Assembly (NCBI GenBank): GCA_034769895.1
Contig: JAWRYS010001454.1
Coordinates: 310,001 to 374,000, forward strand
Origin: Magicicada septendecula
Lineage: Eukaryota; Arthropoda; Insecta; Hemiptera; Cicadidae
DNA: 64,000 nucleotides
Reading direction: 5' to 3'
The notes under the pieces: model-generated
What the model was told of the DNA's origin: nothing
The model's input: only the letters and a program-made list of their open reading frames with translations
Database searches by the model: none
Position numbers and translations under genes: made by a program
Shown here: positions 1 to 11,723 of the stretch, one piece after another
Layout: each line of letters begins with the position of its first letter
Position numbering within the stretch: the first letter of the stretch is position 1

Positions 1-1237
1 AGTTGTGTTTCCGTTACTCCTGGCTTGACGTGGTCCTGGATATATCCAGAGTCCAGCGTCGTTCTCCAGCAGTGTGTGGACCGTCCCAGAGAATTACTAT
101 CTGCTGCGAGGTGGAACTCATTCGGCTGTTAGGCGTCTGAAAAGCATCTCCTAACGTCTAGCATCTCTCGTCGCTCTTTGTAGCTTCTCTGTTGATACTC
201 TTGCTGACTTAAACGGCTCTACGTACTACTATACTACGTACTCCACGTTTTCCATACTAGTGTAAACATAAATACTGAACGTCTTTATTCGTTCGTAGAT
301 GAGACTTATAATAAAATAAATCTGTTCTGCCGACGGACAGCATGTCCGACTGCAACTGTGTTTTGAAAAGAAGCGAAGGGTTTCCAGTCGAACCCTTAAT
401 TTATCTCCTCTCGTGATTCCGCACCTGTTGGTTCCGAAATTATCCTGTCGAGATCTGCAGATCACATGATAGCCCCCACTCCCGAACCTATTCATATATT
501 TGCTATTTTTATCAAATGGCAATGTTTTGTACGGAATTGAGATAGCACAAATCATAGACAATTTGATTAAGCACTCACTGTATTAATTTGAGCGTCTTAG
601 TGTAATTTGCGTATTTTTGGCACATTTATTTCGTACTGACTTCATGTAGTGTGTCCTATTAACGTCATTTTCTTACTGTGGATAACTATAAAATTTACAC
701 ACACTTTGGTGTCTTTTGTTTGTTTATACAATAACTAGTTTTCACACAGTGAATTACAATAATTATTTTTTGTAATTAATTGGGGAGGGTAGCTGAGATT
801 CCTGTCTGTACATGTATCACTAACACACACAAGATAACGCGTAACACACATACTATCGAGCAGGTGTTCTTTGCCTGTTGGAACAGGTAAATTTCTCCCC
901 TAGTATAACAATGAAACTTTTTTACAATCCCAGACCTGTCCATTTACCCCAAACTTATAATAATTTTACAAATTTTATTTTTATTTAAATCAATGCTCAA
1001 TACAGCATATGGCTGTATCGTTGCAAAATATATATTGTAACGCGAAAATATGGTCGTACTTTTGTATAAAATGTTTACACTTGTTTATTATGTGTATAAG
1101 TGTAAATGTGGTGTGTTTGCCTCACACCGGTCGTTACAATAATAGTTGTCACTACTGAAGTCTGTAGCGTGGTCCAATTTACCAGTACAACCTACCTGTT
1201 AATTCATAGGGGTTGCGAATCCCGGGTGGCGCCAAAT
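1..1237 (-). mobile_element. Partial internal region of minus-strand LTR element A
   Basis: This stretch lies on the internal side of the primer-site-like junction at 1234-1238, so it should be leader and possibly the 5' end of gag of a minus-strand LTR element whose body continues off the left edge. Bases 1-230 are GC-richer than the rest. On the minus strand from about 140 to 1 one frame is open to the window edge and contains GYIQDHVKPGVTETQ, which reads like coding sequence but which I do not recognise. Bases 231-1190 are AT-rich with scattered stops and no domain. The 110-aa minus-strand ORF at 229-561 has no recognisable feature and is probably chance. Assignment as retroelement interior is inference from the junction. 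Confidence 0.3.
1213..1234 (-). promoter_or_regulatory. Primer-binding-site-like sequence, LTR element A
   Basis: On the minus strand the sequence runs ACA, ATT, then TGGCGCCACCCGGGATTC. That is the usual arrangement of an LTR end (CA), a three-base spacer and a tRNA-complementary primer site. The plus strand reads like a tRNA T-arm and acceptor ending in CCA, and complementarity to a T-arm continues past 18 nt through GGGGTT with one extra G. Thirty-nine nt further on the minus strand is CAG|GTAGGT (donor G at 1195), a good splice-donor match. Element C near 63.1 kb has the same arrangement. The tRNA species is not identified. Confidence 0.45.
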
Positions 1238-4138
1238 TGTTTCTATCAAAACAATTAAAATTGTTAAATTACAAGTTGATAAGTGTTATTAGCGTTGACA
1301 GCTGGAGCGTTCAAATGGTTCCCGCCGCTGTACAGGTTGCCGTATTGTCCACTCGTGACGAGCGCTAGTCGGTTACTGAATAAAAATTGCTAACACACAT
1401 ATATTCTACAACGTCCTATGAAATAAAACGATAGTAATTTGTACTGTAATTATAATACAAATTCAGTCATTAACTAATATGACAAAAGGATTATAAATGT
1501 TTTGATAACAAATTGCTCCGGCTTAGAACATGAGACGCCAATATTTCAAGGTTGGCAAATCGGTTTTAAAACAAATTATTTCGATGCCGTGATGGCTACT
1601 ATTTACATAGAAAATATTAATCTGTTCAAAATCTGGGGTCCTTTGGATTATGAAATAAGACATAACCGTTGGTTACATTAAAAAAGTACACTACCATACC
1701 TTATACGTACTTAGAGAGTATAATGTGTTTTTACAAATTGTTCGGTAGTTTCGTATTTTTTGTTACAAAGTTCGCACACTAATGCGAGGTTATATTTTAA
1801 TTAACAAAATGTTTTTACGTAAGTAGATGATGCATTAAACCTTTGAAAGAAAATTAACTTGTATAATAGTGAGAAATTTTGATTGTTTGAGAAGTATTTA
1901 AAGTAATTTAGTTTCTGGGAGAAAGGAATTTATTTGATACTTATCAGTTCAGACAGTATTGATATGTAGTCATCTGGGGTAGTGGAAATTCTGCAAATTT
2001 AGACTGGTTTTAGGCTTCGGGCATCTTCTTCAATCTTGTCTTGGGATTTCTGCTATTTAATTTATTGTTATTTGGTTCCAGGACATCGTTAATCTTGGTA
2101 GTTATGCATCTATTCGTCTTTGGTTTTGATTGTCATTTTCCGAACGTCTTTTGAACTATTTAATTGAAAATTTCAGTCATCACAATTTTGCGTGCCGCTT
2201 ACCCACGCGTCATTTCTTCAAGTCTAATAAATTTAACGGAAAATTGGTCTTCAACGGCCCGTTACTATGGTAACAGTAATCCTTTGATTGGTTAAGACCT
2301 CTTTCAAAAGCATTGTTAAGAGATTTGAATTTTTATTCAAATTTATTATGTATTTTCTTAATGACTTTATTCCTTTATCGTTCCTTTGGGGTAATAAATA
2401 ACATCACTATTATATTTCTTTCCTTTCAAAGTTTAAAATGATACCTCATAAGGTCATATTCTATTATACATTAACTTTAGTCTAAATATGTGACATTTGA
2501 TAAATTACATATCTTTCTTAAATTAAACTTTTAGAATAACATTTTTCTTTTAAAATGGTTTATATATATTTACTAGCCATTTTCTGGTCTTAGATTAGTA
2601 AAGTTTCTTGTGAAATTGTTACAATTGACATTTGTGTGTGTCTGACAGTTAGACGTTTTCATAGCCAAAAGTAGCCATGATGGTATTTTGTTTATTTCTT
2701 TTAAATTACATTTTAATTCAGCCTGATGGGCTTCACTTGGTTGTTATGTTTGTTTGTGTTGTGTGTTGATTCTGTTTGTGTTTTAATTACTATTCAATAC
2801 AGTTTTCATTATACATATTTTAAAATATAACAATTAGGCTTATGGACTGCAAGTTCCTTTCAGCCATATCCTCTTCATAACATTGAAACATACAATTCCT
2901 TATAAGTTATTAGTTACTGTTGGTTTTAACATTAATTTCATTCTTTTGCTACTACTTTGAGTGATAAACATCATCACTCCTTGTAAACTTATTAAAGTTA
3001 TTTCCCCTTTTAACATGGGGTGTTTTATTCATTGTATTCTTAATTTCAAAACAAAACCTTATTTCTATACTACTATCTCCTCCATTCCATGTTAATACCA
3101 TTGTTTTTATCTGGGCTTTCTCCCTGAATAATATCACATGTTTTACTTATATTTATTTGAAATACTACTTTTAATTATTCTTAATTATATGAATGTTCAC
3201 AAGATCACTCAAATCATTGACTGTTTATCAATGCTTTATAAAGTGTTTTCTTATTTATTATTACATCTTTATTACTTAAAACATCTATTTCCACGTATCA
3301 CCTTCACCTTTAATTAACAGAGGTTTATCACTGATACACTCTCACTATTTTTAGGGTATTTACACTTTCACTATTGCACTTTATTTTGGTTCACTGTTTG
3401 TATTAAGTGTTACTTAATGGGTAATCCCTATACTTATTTCTCCTATTATTTCTCACTATTTCTTTACAACATAATTCTTATTATTAATGACATTTGGTTA
3501 TTTACCTTTCATTAAATTTTAACCTTAATAATTGTGTTAGTGTACTTTTCTACACTACGTTACTTTATAATTGTCTTTTGTTTTAAAATAGGTATATAAG
3601 TTATTTCAATTACAACAATACTATTTGTTTCATTAGTGGATAATTATTTGGGGTTTATTTACAGTATTCTATCCTTGAGTCTACCATTTCTCCCCTTTAT
3701 ATATGGTGTTAGTTTCTCCTTGGGTTCAACCTGTCTCCTCTTCATTCTTCCTCTTCTTCTTCTTCTTCTTCATCTTCTTCAACTTCAATTGTCTTCATTT
3801 CGATTCGGTTCTTCTCTTCTCATCTGGTTTAATTTCTATATAGTTGTAGGAATTTGTTCACTTCCTTTGATTCTTCTTTAGTTCTGGTTTCTTATCTTCT
3901 TTTGTTAATTCCTCTTTGTTTGGTCAATCACCTTTTGTCTCTGTGTATGTTTCGTGGTTCCCTTCTTTGTGTTTATGTTGTTGGGTCAATCACTTGGGTT
4001 GGGTAATATCGTCGTTCGTCGTGTCATGGTTGGTATATTTTATTTATTTTTAAACATTTTATTTTATATAAAGTATTTTTACATTAAGAATTATCTTTTT
4101 TATCCCTGGTACTGGGGTGGCTTATTTGTGTTGTAACA
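1238..4138 (-). repeat. Candidate LTR of element A (2.9 kb)
   Basis: Starts TGTTTC next to the primer-site-like sequence and ends GTTGTAACA, giving TGT...ACA termini. Its layout follows the complete LTR at 48154-51530: mixed sequence for several hundred bases, a GC-richer patch (about 2190-2290), then a long T-rich plus strand (2400-4138). Short ORFs at 2952-3137, 3636-3881 and 3954-4136 fall in low-complexity T/CT-rich DNA and are not genes. The partner LTR is outside the window, so neither the right boundary nor a target duplication can be confirmed. Confidence 0.35.
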
Positions 4139-5454
4139 AAAAAAATATATATATATATATATGAATATTAGTTACTTCATTTTTATGACACATCCTGTAG
4201 GAGTTGATTAGTTACAAGACCAAAGTATTTTTTACAATCACGTTGATATGTAATGTATTTGACGTATAAAACGTTGATAAAGTTATATTTGACTGGAATT
4301 ATAAGAAGAGACTTGTAACAGAGTGTTATATTAGTTATATGAACATTAGTTAAACGTATTAAATACTTAGAAAACGTTTTCCTTTTTTCATGCAAATTGT
4401 GAAAAGCGGTTTAGTATATCTAGGAATTTTTATAGCCTTAATTTTATTTTCTGACTCTGTGTATACGCCTTTTGTTCACTTACTATTCCCTTGCCAAACA
4501 AACAACTATTTAGTTATAATTTGTAACACGAAAATTTGTGTCATCATCAACTAACCGTTATGTCGTGTCCATATTTAATATGGCCAAATTTTCTAATAAT
4601 ATTTCCAAGTAATGTGCATACAACCTTCGAACCACGATACTTCCAAGTTCGCCTGTTTATTTCACTATGACAAATAAGGGCTCACACGGCTGCTGCTGAT
4701 TACCAAGAATCATAAATTTCAAACGTCTTGCAAACTTTATTGTCAACAAAATATCATTAATAGTGTTATTAAAGGCATATCAATAGATCATGCAATTATG
4801 TATGGGTTACACCGGAAAATAATTAGTTATATTGTATTATGAGTTACAAATATATTCATAATTATTATTTATTAAAAATTGAGTGTTATTTCAACTAATA
4901 CATTTCTCAAATCTTTACTTTCAGGTTGTGTGAAAAGATAAAATATAGCCATCTTTCCATACTATTTGCATTAGAAATGCAATGGCAATGATAGAATAGA
5001 CAAGAGATTCTATGCAAAGAAACAAAATACAGCAAATATGTTATATGTTTCAAAGAACGAATAAATATCAATACGGATATCACGATTACAGATAGCAGTG
5101 TGTACGCAGTCACAGGTATCTAGGAGTTATAGGAGGTACGTGCGGTGTGTACAGACGTGTGCTTACTGTCAATGGTAGGAAAATTAATAGCATATATTTT
5201 CAATGCTTACACTTTTCATTATGCCACCTTCTTCCTGGCGATTAATAACCTTCCAACCTTCCTGGTAATTTAGATGCGCCTTCCAAAAAATAAATACAGT
5301 TTTTAAATTATACCTAGTCGACATTTAAAAATGTCGTTTAGTCTATGGAAAAACATTTATGCAGTATTAAATTATGAAATAAGTTTTAATTTTAATCACC
5401 GAATACAAATAAAAGCAGATAAATACAACAGGACTGAAAATGAATATTTCAAAT

Positions 5455-5457
<3 letters not shown>
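4139..5457. other. AT-rich DNA without recognisable genes
   Basis: Begins with an A run and a short TA repeat (4139-4161). The remainder is AT-rich with stops in all frames. The minus-strand ORFs of 60-70 codons here have no recognisable domain, promoter or repeat context. Confidence 0.6.
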
Positions 5458-5492
<35 letters not shown>

Positions 5493-5500
5493 TGTCTGTC

Positions 5501-5562
<62 letters not shown>
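5458..5562. repeat. Compound microsatellite (TG)n-(TCTG)-(TC)n
   Basis: A TG run at about 5458-5491 passes through a few TCTG units into a TC run at 5505-5562, followed by CACATA repeats. Overlapping ORFs on both strands (5331-5675, 5367-5600, 5462-5650) translate only to repeats such as CVCVCV, SLSLSL and RERERE and are artefacts of the microsatellite. Confidence 0.95.
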
Positions 5563-5565
<3 letters not shown>

Positions 5566-7171
5566 TACACATACACATACACAAACATATAGTGTCTCAT
5601 ATATCTATATACACATATATATGCAATGTGACAACATTCACACTCTTTGATTATATGGGAGCATATTTACAATAAACTTTAATTGGTGTCCTGTGTAATG
5701 GAGTGTGAGTGTGATAAGACGCTTTTATTATTGGGGTAAGTACTGTATGTTAACGTAGTTTAAGACAATTAGAAACCATAAAAAATCAGAAGTTCAGAGC
5801 TGTATTAAAGTAAGTGATGTGCGCGCGCAGTGCAGTAAGAGAGTAAGAGTTGTGCGCGTGAAGATAATTCACAGTAAGCTAATTAACAGACACACACTAG
5901 GTCATTTATGTTAACGTGCCAATTGGAGTAAATATTAATAATTAATTGTTTTAATACTCAGTAAATTTTAGTAGGATTTGTTCAATTGACGGAGTAATTA
6001 CATACAATCACATAAGTTGAAAACACGTGCCTTGGAAAGGTCTAGAAACCGGAAGTTTACGTTTCTCGTACAATCTAGAATGTATGATGTAAAAATGACA
6101 TCATGTGCTTAGATCTACAAAATCACGGATGAGCCGTGAGTTACGCAGTCTTTAATGAGGCAGTCTTTCATAGTCTCTCACATTTATTCGGACGTTTGTG
6201 GTGGCACATTCGAGTTCCAGCCAGTCCTTCAGAAGTCAGAGTGTACCGTCTTGGCAGCGGCTGAATTTAGTATACCACGAATTCAGGTACGGCGTTCGAG
6301 ATCTTCAACGACCGGTGGCTGTCAACGAGGACTATATCAGGACCAACTTGGACGGACACAACGGCCACAAGGAAACCTTGAGGTTGACATCTCACCTTAG
6401 AAGGACAACGACCGGTGTGAAAGCGTAGGAGCAGACCCTCTAGATTATCCGGACTATAGTAACTTAACCAAGAAAAGTGAAATTATAAAAACAATCTATA
6501 AAGTTTCAAATATAATTATAAAATATGTATTACAATTACAAATCAAAAACCTCTGAAGGAACAGAATAAATTCTGTGAAACGTGCGTCAGGTGAAAATAA
6601 ACTGTAGTCATTTAAAGATATTAAACACACACATATGTGCGTGTGTCTATGTATTCAATTTTGTACCTACAGAATGTTTAGATCAATACCATATTTTTTT
6701 CTTTTTGCCTTAGATTTTAAGTGAACTTTTTTGTTGTTGTGAGTGTTAACGGAAAGAATGGTGCTTTTAGTGAGTCTTCTAAAATTGTATTGTTGTCTTA
6801 TATCAAAGGATTATTAAAAATATTGCAGTAGGAAATTTAAACAGAAAAAAATATTGCAATAAAACTCAATGTCTAACTCCTCTGTAATGAGATAAAGTTT
6901 TCATTGATCGTGTTACTACACTTTATTTTCATAGACTACTTGTTTTAATTAGAAAGACATTATTACATGTACGAGATAGGCAAGCTACGTGGTGTGTGCG
7001 GCATTTGGTCTGACGGTCAATCAAATCTGACTATACGATTATAGTCGATGCATTACTCAGAAAGAAGTGGAGCAATCTTGCAATCTGGTTTATAATAAAC
7101 AGCGGTGTTTATAAAGTGGCCAGACAGTTTGTGACTTGCGATTCATCTGTGTTACCGGAGTTGAGTGCGCG
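5563..7171. other. Intergenic DNA with an unassigned GC-richer island at 6040-6450
   Basis: Mostly AT-rich. A GC-richer patch (6040-6450, plus strand) is open in two frames, giving overlapping ORFs of 81 and 76 codons (6155-6400 and 6198-6428). Neither has a domain I recognise. The composition resembles the islands at 1-230 and 59.9-60.5 kb, so this may be a gag/leader fragment of a related retroelement. That is inference only. Confidence 0.35.
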
Positions 7172-8207
7172 CAGGGCCGCCGCTACCGTATGTGCGAAAT
7201 GCGAAATGTGGACCGCATAGGGGCGGCCATACCAAAGGAGCGGCCGTAGATGCCAAATTAATCAGCTGATATTGCAAAATAAATTGAAAATATTAATACT
7301 GTCTAGGTCTAGGTATATGACATTAACGCGTATTGAGTTGTTGATATTCGTTCTGTTTGTTAGCATTGCTGCAGTGTACTGGCATCAGCCTTTGTTTTGA
7401 CTGCCAGGAAAGCGTATACGTATTGTTGCACAACATTTATATCTGAGTTATAGCTGCGGTCTCTTTGTGGTTTTGTAGGGAGGCGCGTCCATGTCGACGC
7501 TGGCAAACTATCTAGTACCTACCCAATAAGATAAGAAATTATTTACGTTTTGATTTAGCGAATGGGTGCCTTTAGGACTGTCAACTTGTATTCTAAGCAA
7601 CAGAAGTTTGTATGCAGTAACAGTGTAAGTGAGAAGAGTGTAAGTTACATACTTGAGTATATTTTTTAAAATAATTTATCTCCATATTTTCCAAATCTAA
7701 CCATTGTTATTCAAATATTTCTCAATTTGCCGGTTACAGTGGCAACAGGCGAACGTTCGTTTTTCAACTAAATATTATAAACAACTGTTTACTGTCTTCC
7801 ATGAGTCAAGAAAGATTATCAGCCCTAGCTACTCTATCCATAGAACATGAAATGTGTGAGGCAATCAATTTGAGGCAAGGCAAGTTATTAAAAAATCTGA
7901 AACCGGAGCGCGAAAAGCGCTCTTATAATAAACTATAGTGTTATAAAAACTCTGAAAAGATGACCGCGCAAATAAACTATTATATATATGAAAATGTATT
8001 CAACACTTCAACGAGCACATCTTTCACTTATATCATGTAAGTACTCAGGTAAATAAGTTTACCATGATTGATTTAACTATTTATGTCTTTATCAATTTTT
8101 AATTAAAATAATATTCAATAGTGTGATAAAGTAGGGATATGAAAAGTTTATTCAGGCGGCAAAGGTAAAACTGCACGCGGGCGGCAACAACTCTAGCGGC
8201 GGCCCTG
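7172..8207 (+). mobile_element. hAT-superfamily DNA transposon relic, internally deleted
   Basis: The 1036-bp element starts CAGGGCCGCCGCTA and ends with its inverse, TAGCGGCGGCCCTG, forming 14-bp terminal inverted repeats. It is flanked by AGTGCGCG (7164-7171) and AGTGTGCG (8208-8215), an 8-bp target duplication with one mismatch. CAGGG ends and 8-bp duplications are established hAT hallmarks. A fragment of the transposase C-terminus remains inside, so this is a degraded internal-deletion derivative of an autonomous element, not a random MITE. It cannot make transposase. Confidence 0.88.
7690..7938 (+). pseudogene. hAT transposase C-terminal dimerisation (hATC) fragment
   Basis: One frame reads NLPVTVATGERSF, the conserved start of the hATC dimerisation region. 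After one frame change in a T run (about 7766-7771) it continues NIINNCLLSSMSQERL and then LSALATLSIEHE, the second conserved half. It ends at a TAG-containing tail near 7938. No DDE catalytic core or BED finger remains within the element. It lies in the same orientation as the surrounding hAet termini would require for a plus-strand transposase. Function is certainly lost. Confidence 0.85.
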
Positions 8208-8215
8208 AGTGTGCG

Positions 8216-8701
8216 GTTTCGTGTAAAACGTGAATTATTGTCTGAGGGCATCTGTATTGTGTGCCTTGTATTACAGTATTTATTGCTACAACGTTTATTA
8301 GGTAACACTTATTTGAGTTAAAGCGTTACATTAGCCAGAGTTGAAGGCTAACATGAAGTTGAGTATTGCAGGCTCATACGAGTGTTTATTGTTGTACTGG
8401 TTTATTGGAACAGGATTAAAGCTGTCAGTAACAAATTCTCTCGTTATCAGTTGTTTATTTCTGTTGTTCAAATACGACGATACAAGCGGACTCTCGTATC
8501 AATATTCTACATATACTACCTACATGTACTTATAATATTTAGATGGTTAGGTGTTCTGCAGTATTTTGTGTATAATAAAAATATGTGTTGGGTGACGTTT
8601 TACTCTGGCATGTCTTTAGACAACTATTTACTGGTTTTGTAGGTTTTGTTTTATTCTTGAAGTGTACATTTGATATTTGTCTTACTTTTTAAAAATATGT
8701 A
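8216..8701. other. Unassigned DNA downstream of the hAT relic
   Basis: AT-rich. Two overlapping short plus-strand ORFs (8341-8535 and 8382-8642) are in different frames and show no recognisable motif. I see no repeat or regulatory element. Confidence 0.4.
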
Positions 8702-9169
8702 ATGATTTATTTTCCTTCAATTTTCTTGAATAAAACTAAAATCCGTCTGACCTCATCCAATGTGAGGCCTGTCTCGTGTGTTACAAAATATATCTATTCA
8801 ATATTCTTTTTAAATACAACGACTGTTTTGGTAGATAGTAGTAATCGCAAGGTGAAACATTTGTTTGTTAGGAGTCGAGCAGAACAATGCTATCTTACAA
8901 CAGTCATAGCTGTAAAGGACTACAATGCAGATTCGCAAGTCTTTTCACGCTATGACAACCTAGAAATGTGTCTGTGTTGTCCGAAACTTACCAAATGCTG
9001 TGAGTGGACAGTCCCACAACTTACAATACAGATAAAGAGATGCAAATTGAGAGCAAATAGAGGTTTTCCTCAAATTGATATTCAAAAAAAGGCTTTGCAC
9101 ACAGTGTTCTCAAATCGGAGTTGGTCAGAAATGCCAGAAGGACTTGTTAAACGTGTCGTTAGTTGGTAA
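8702..9169 (+). CDS. Unrecognised 155-codon ORF
   Basis: An uninterrupted frame unusually long for this AT-rich context. The translation has a hydrophobic start, a central segment AEQCYLTTVIAVKDYNA, a Cys cluster (CLCCPKLTKCC) and a basic C-terminus ending KRVVSW. I do not recognise it. The central segment faintly recalls the 'RGE..T...A.G' stretch of pogo/Tigger-type DDE transposases, but catalytic residues cannot be placed. It could be a fossil transposase exon or chance. No promoter, splice sites or start context support expression. Confidence 0.2.
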   Translation: MIYFPSIFLNKTKIRLTSSNVRPVSCVTKYIYSIFFLNTTTVLVDSSNRKVKHLFVRSRAEQCYLTTVIAVKDYNADSQVFSRYDNLEMCLCCPKLTKCCEWTVPQLTIQIKRCKLRANRGFPQIDIQKKALHTVFSNRSWSEMPEGLVKRVVSW

Positions 9170-11531
9170 ACAATTATTAAGAATTTATAAAAACTTCATC
9201 GCTGAAAACAAGTTAATCTCGTCTTACTAAATGCATTGGTATGTAAAAACGCAATTCTACTTGATTTAACGTCAGTTCGAATACTTATTTCTCGTACTGA
9301 GTCGTTATATGTATTTAAAAACGAACCCGACCCTACATTTGCTTCTTTTCTGTAACATGGGGTGTTGTATAAATCAAGGAAGTGTTAGGATATATCAAGA
9401 TCAAAGCTTCTGACTGGTTATGTGTATTAAAATCTTGAATTTTACAGTACTCGTTTGTTTAAAGTAATAACGGCAATAGCCTTAAGGACAACAAATAGAA
9501 ATAGACATTCATTTTAGTTTTCAAAACGTATCAAGAAATTTATGGCCAGGCCATCATAATATTACTTAAATGTTTACACTCGTATTAAATCTCTTCTCCT
9601 AGACCTTACTGGGCGACATTGATTTTGTTACTACAATAACAGGTTTATTAGCAATAACGAGTAAATGGATAATGTTTATGGTATGGTTAAGGAAAGACAA
9701 GACGATATTATTATCGTTGTTCTGCTGTCGATTACAAAACTAAATTTTAACCACTGTTGCTATTAAACGAGTAATGTTCTTGTAATGACGTATTTTCAAT
9801 TTTACGTTCAGTCATTACTAGATAGAATATCAATATGACTACATTTGATGGCGTTATATTAAGAAATAATTCAAGTCTAAATTGTTGCCATATTTACGGC
9901 AATCAGTAAAATGTATATATAGCACCAAGTTATAATCACAATAAAAATTCTTGAAACATATGGGAAGTTAACCAGTTTAACGTATAAGAAAATGCATCTA
10001 GCAAATGAAAATGTTAAAAATTTAAGAATTAAATTAAACTCTAAATTAAATATTGATTAAAGTATTTACTTTAAAAAAATCATTCACATTAAATGTAAAT
10101 ACTACGCAATAATCTGTAGTAAATTACGTTTTAAAACGTAATTAAATAAAAGAAAAAGAAAAACTTACAGACTGCATACACATAAATTTACAAATAAGCA
10201 TATGGTAAACAATGAATAATTAGGCATAATTTACTTAACATATTTTGATTAAACAAATTTAAAAAGAATTCTTGTAAACTTCCATGTAAAGAAGGCTAAC
10301 ACGTTGCATTAAGGTAGTTGATGGAGTTGTAGATAAAGTTTGTAAATCTCAAAACAAAGTAGGAAAAAACGAAGGAAATCAAGGAGATATTATTTCTAAA
10401 AGTTAGAAATTAATTTTTAAAATTTTTCTATCTCAAGAAATAACTAAATTGCCCTTAAAGGTTTGTGTTATGAAAAAGTTGTAGTTATGCATAAAAGTCA
10501 TATCGTGCAGTATCTCCTTGATAAACACATTGTAAAACTAAACTTTACGGACTAATTACATTTTAATGAATCCAATTATAAAATACAAAATATACACAAC
10601 TTTTGCGGACCACACAAATTCAGTTTAAGTTATTTTGTCTGCCATCCAAACTCTAAATTATTCAAGAAATATCAAGTTTACTTATAAAATACCCACACGT
10701 TTGCCGAGGAAAATTCTATAACATTATATCAGTTCTATGACAGCAGGAGACAAGAAATTGCATTGTGTGACACTTTGTTGTTGAATATTTGAATCATGAA
10801 GTAAGCATAGACATGTTCTTGAACAGTTTATTTATGACATTTAACGTGTCAGCGACAAGTGTAGTGAGAAAACTGAAAGGAATTTGGATGATAATGACGG
10901 AAATATGAGTGGTGTTGAAGAATGTTCATAATTGTAAGCTTCAGTACTTACGAGATTTCTGTTAATGATTGGATCAGGCAATTATTGTACAAATACTGTC
11001 ATTTTTGTTTACGTTTTTATGATACGAATATTTTCGGACAGGGTAGTTGTGTGTGAAGGAATGGTGCTGTCACATAACAACCTTAATACCCTCATTACAG
11101 ATTTTGTTCCCTCATTACCTGCACGTCATGTATGTGAAATTTTAACTTCAGGTAAACTGTTTGACACATTATTAATGAGTAATTTTAAATATTTTATTAA
11201 ACCGCCCAATAACGCTTGACATCGGCTGACAGTGAAGGATGGTGAATATTACAAAATAAAAAGTTGAGAAATTATCGTGTTCTATTGATTTCGTCATATC
11301 TTACAAAAATGAGTATAACCTAAATGAAGTTTCCTTTTTATAACAATATATTGTGTTTTGAAAATTCAAATTATTTATATTAATTACAGAGAAATACATG
11401 CAATGAAATTCTGTAACAGGGTTCTAATTACGAACGGCTCTTATAGATTTTTAAATATCTTGATAAGACTATAAGCTCCCTGAGCTGCAGCACTAGCTCA
11501 CAAATATACAGGTAATACATTTAGATAATAG
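9170..11531. other. AT-rich DNA without recognisable features
   Basis: Long AT-rich stretch with stops in all frames. One 84-codon plus-strand ORF (10965-11219) has no domain or context. No repeat structure or inverted repeats were noticed. Confidence 0.6.
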
Positions 11532-11544
11532 GAAAGAAATTGTT

Positions 11545-11710
11545 TTTCGTATTGTTTAAACTAGCAGCCATCCTTACTATTTCTTTTATGAAATTGCTAA
11601 ACTGCTACGTTTTTATTATTTAGACAAAGCTTTTATTGATGTCAGTGATAACGAAAAGCTTTGTCTAAATAATAAAAACGTAACAGTTTAGTAATTTCAT
11701 AAAATAAATA
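11545..11710. mobile_element. Small foldback element, family F1 copy 1
   Basis: A 166-bp insertion flanked by a 13-bp direct repeat GAAAGAAATTGTT (11532-11544 and 11711-11723). It contains inverted arms of about 47 nt (11588-11634 and 11654-11700, roughly two mismatches). The left tail CGTATTGTTTAAACTAGCAG is the reverse complement of the right tail of the copy at 21627-21786, so the two are the same family in opposite orientation. The centre (GATGTCAGTGATAACGAAAA) is a degenerate version of the hammerhead-like motif intact in copy 2. Confidence 0.8.
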
Positions 11711-11723
11711 GAAAGAAATTGTT

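Noticed and set aside
5331..5675. ORFs of 62-114 codons on both strands
   Set aside because: They translate TG/TC repeats into dipeptide runs and exist only because of the microsatellite.
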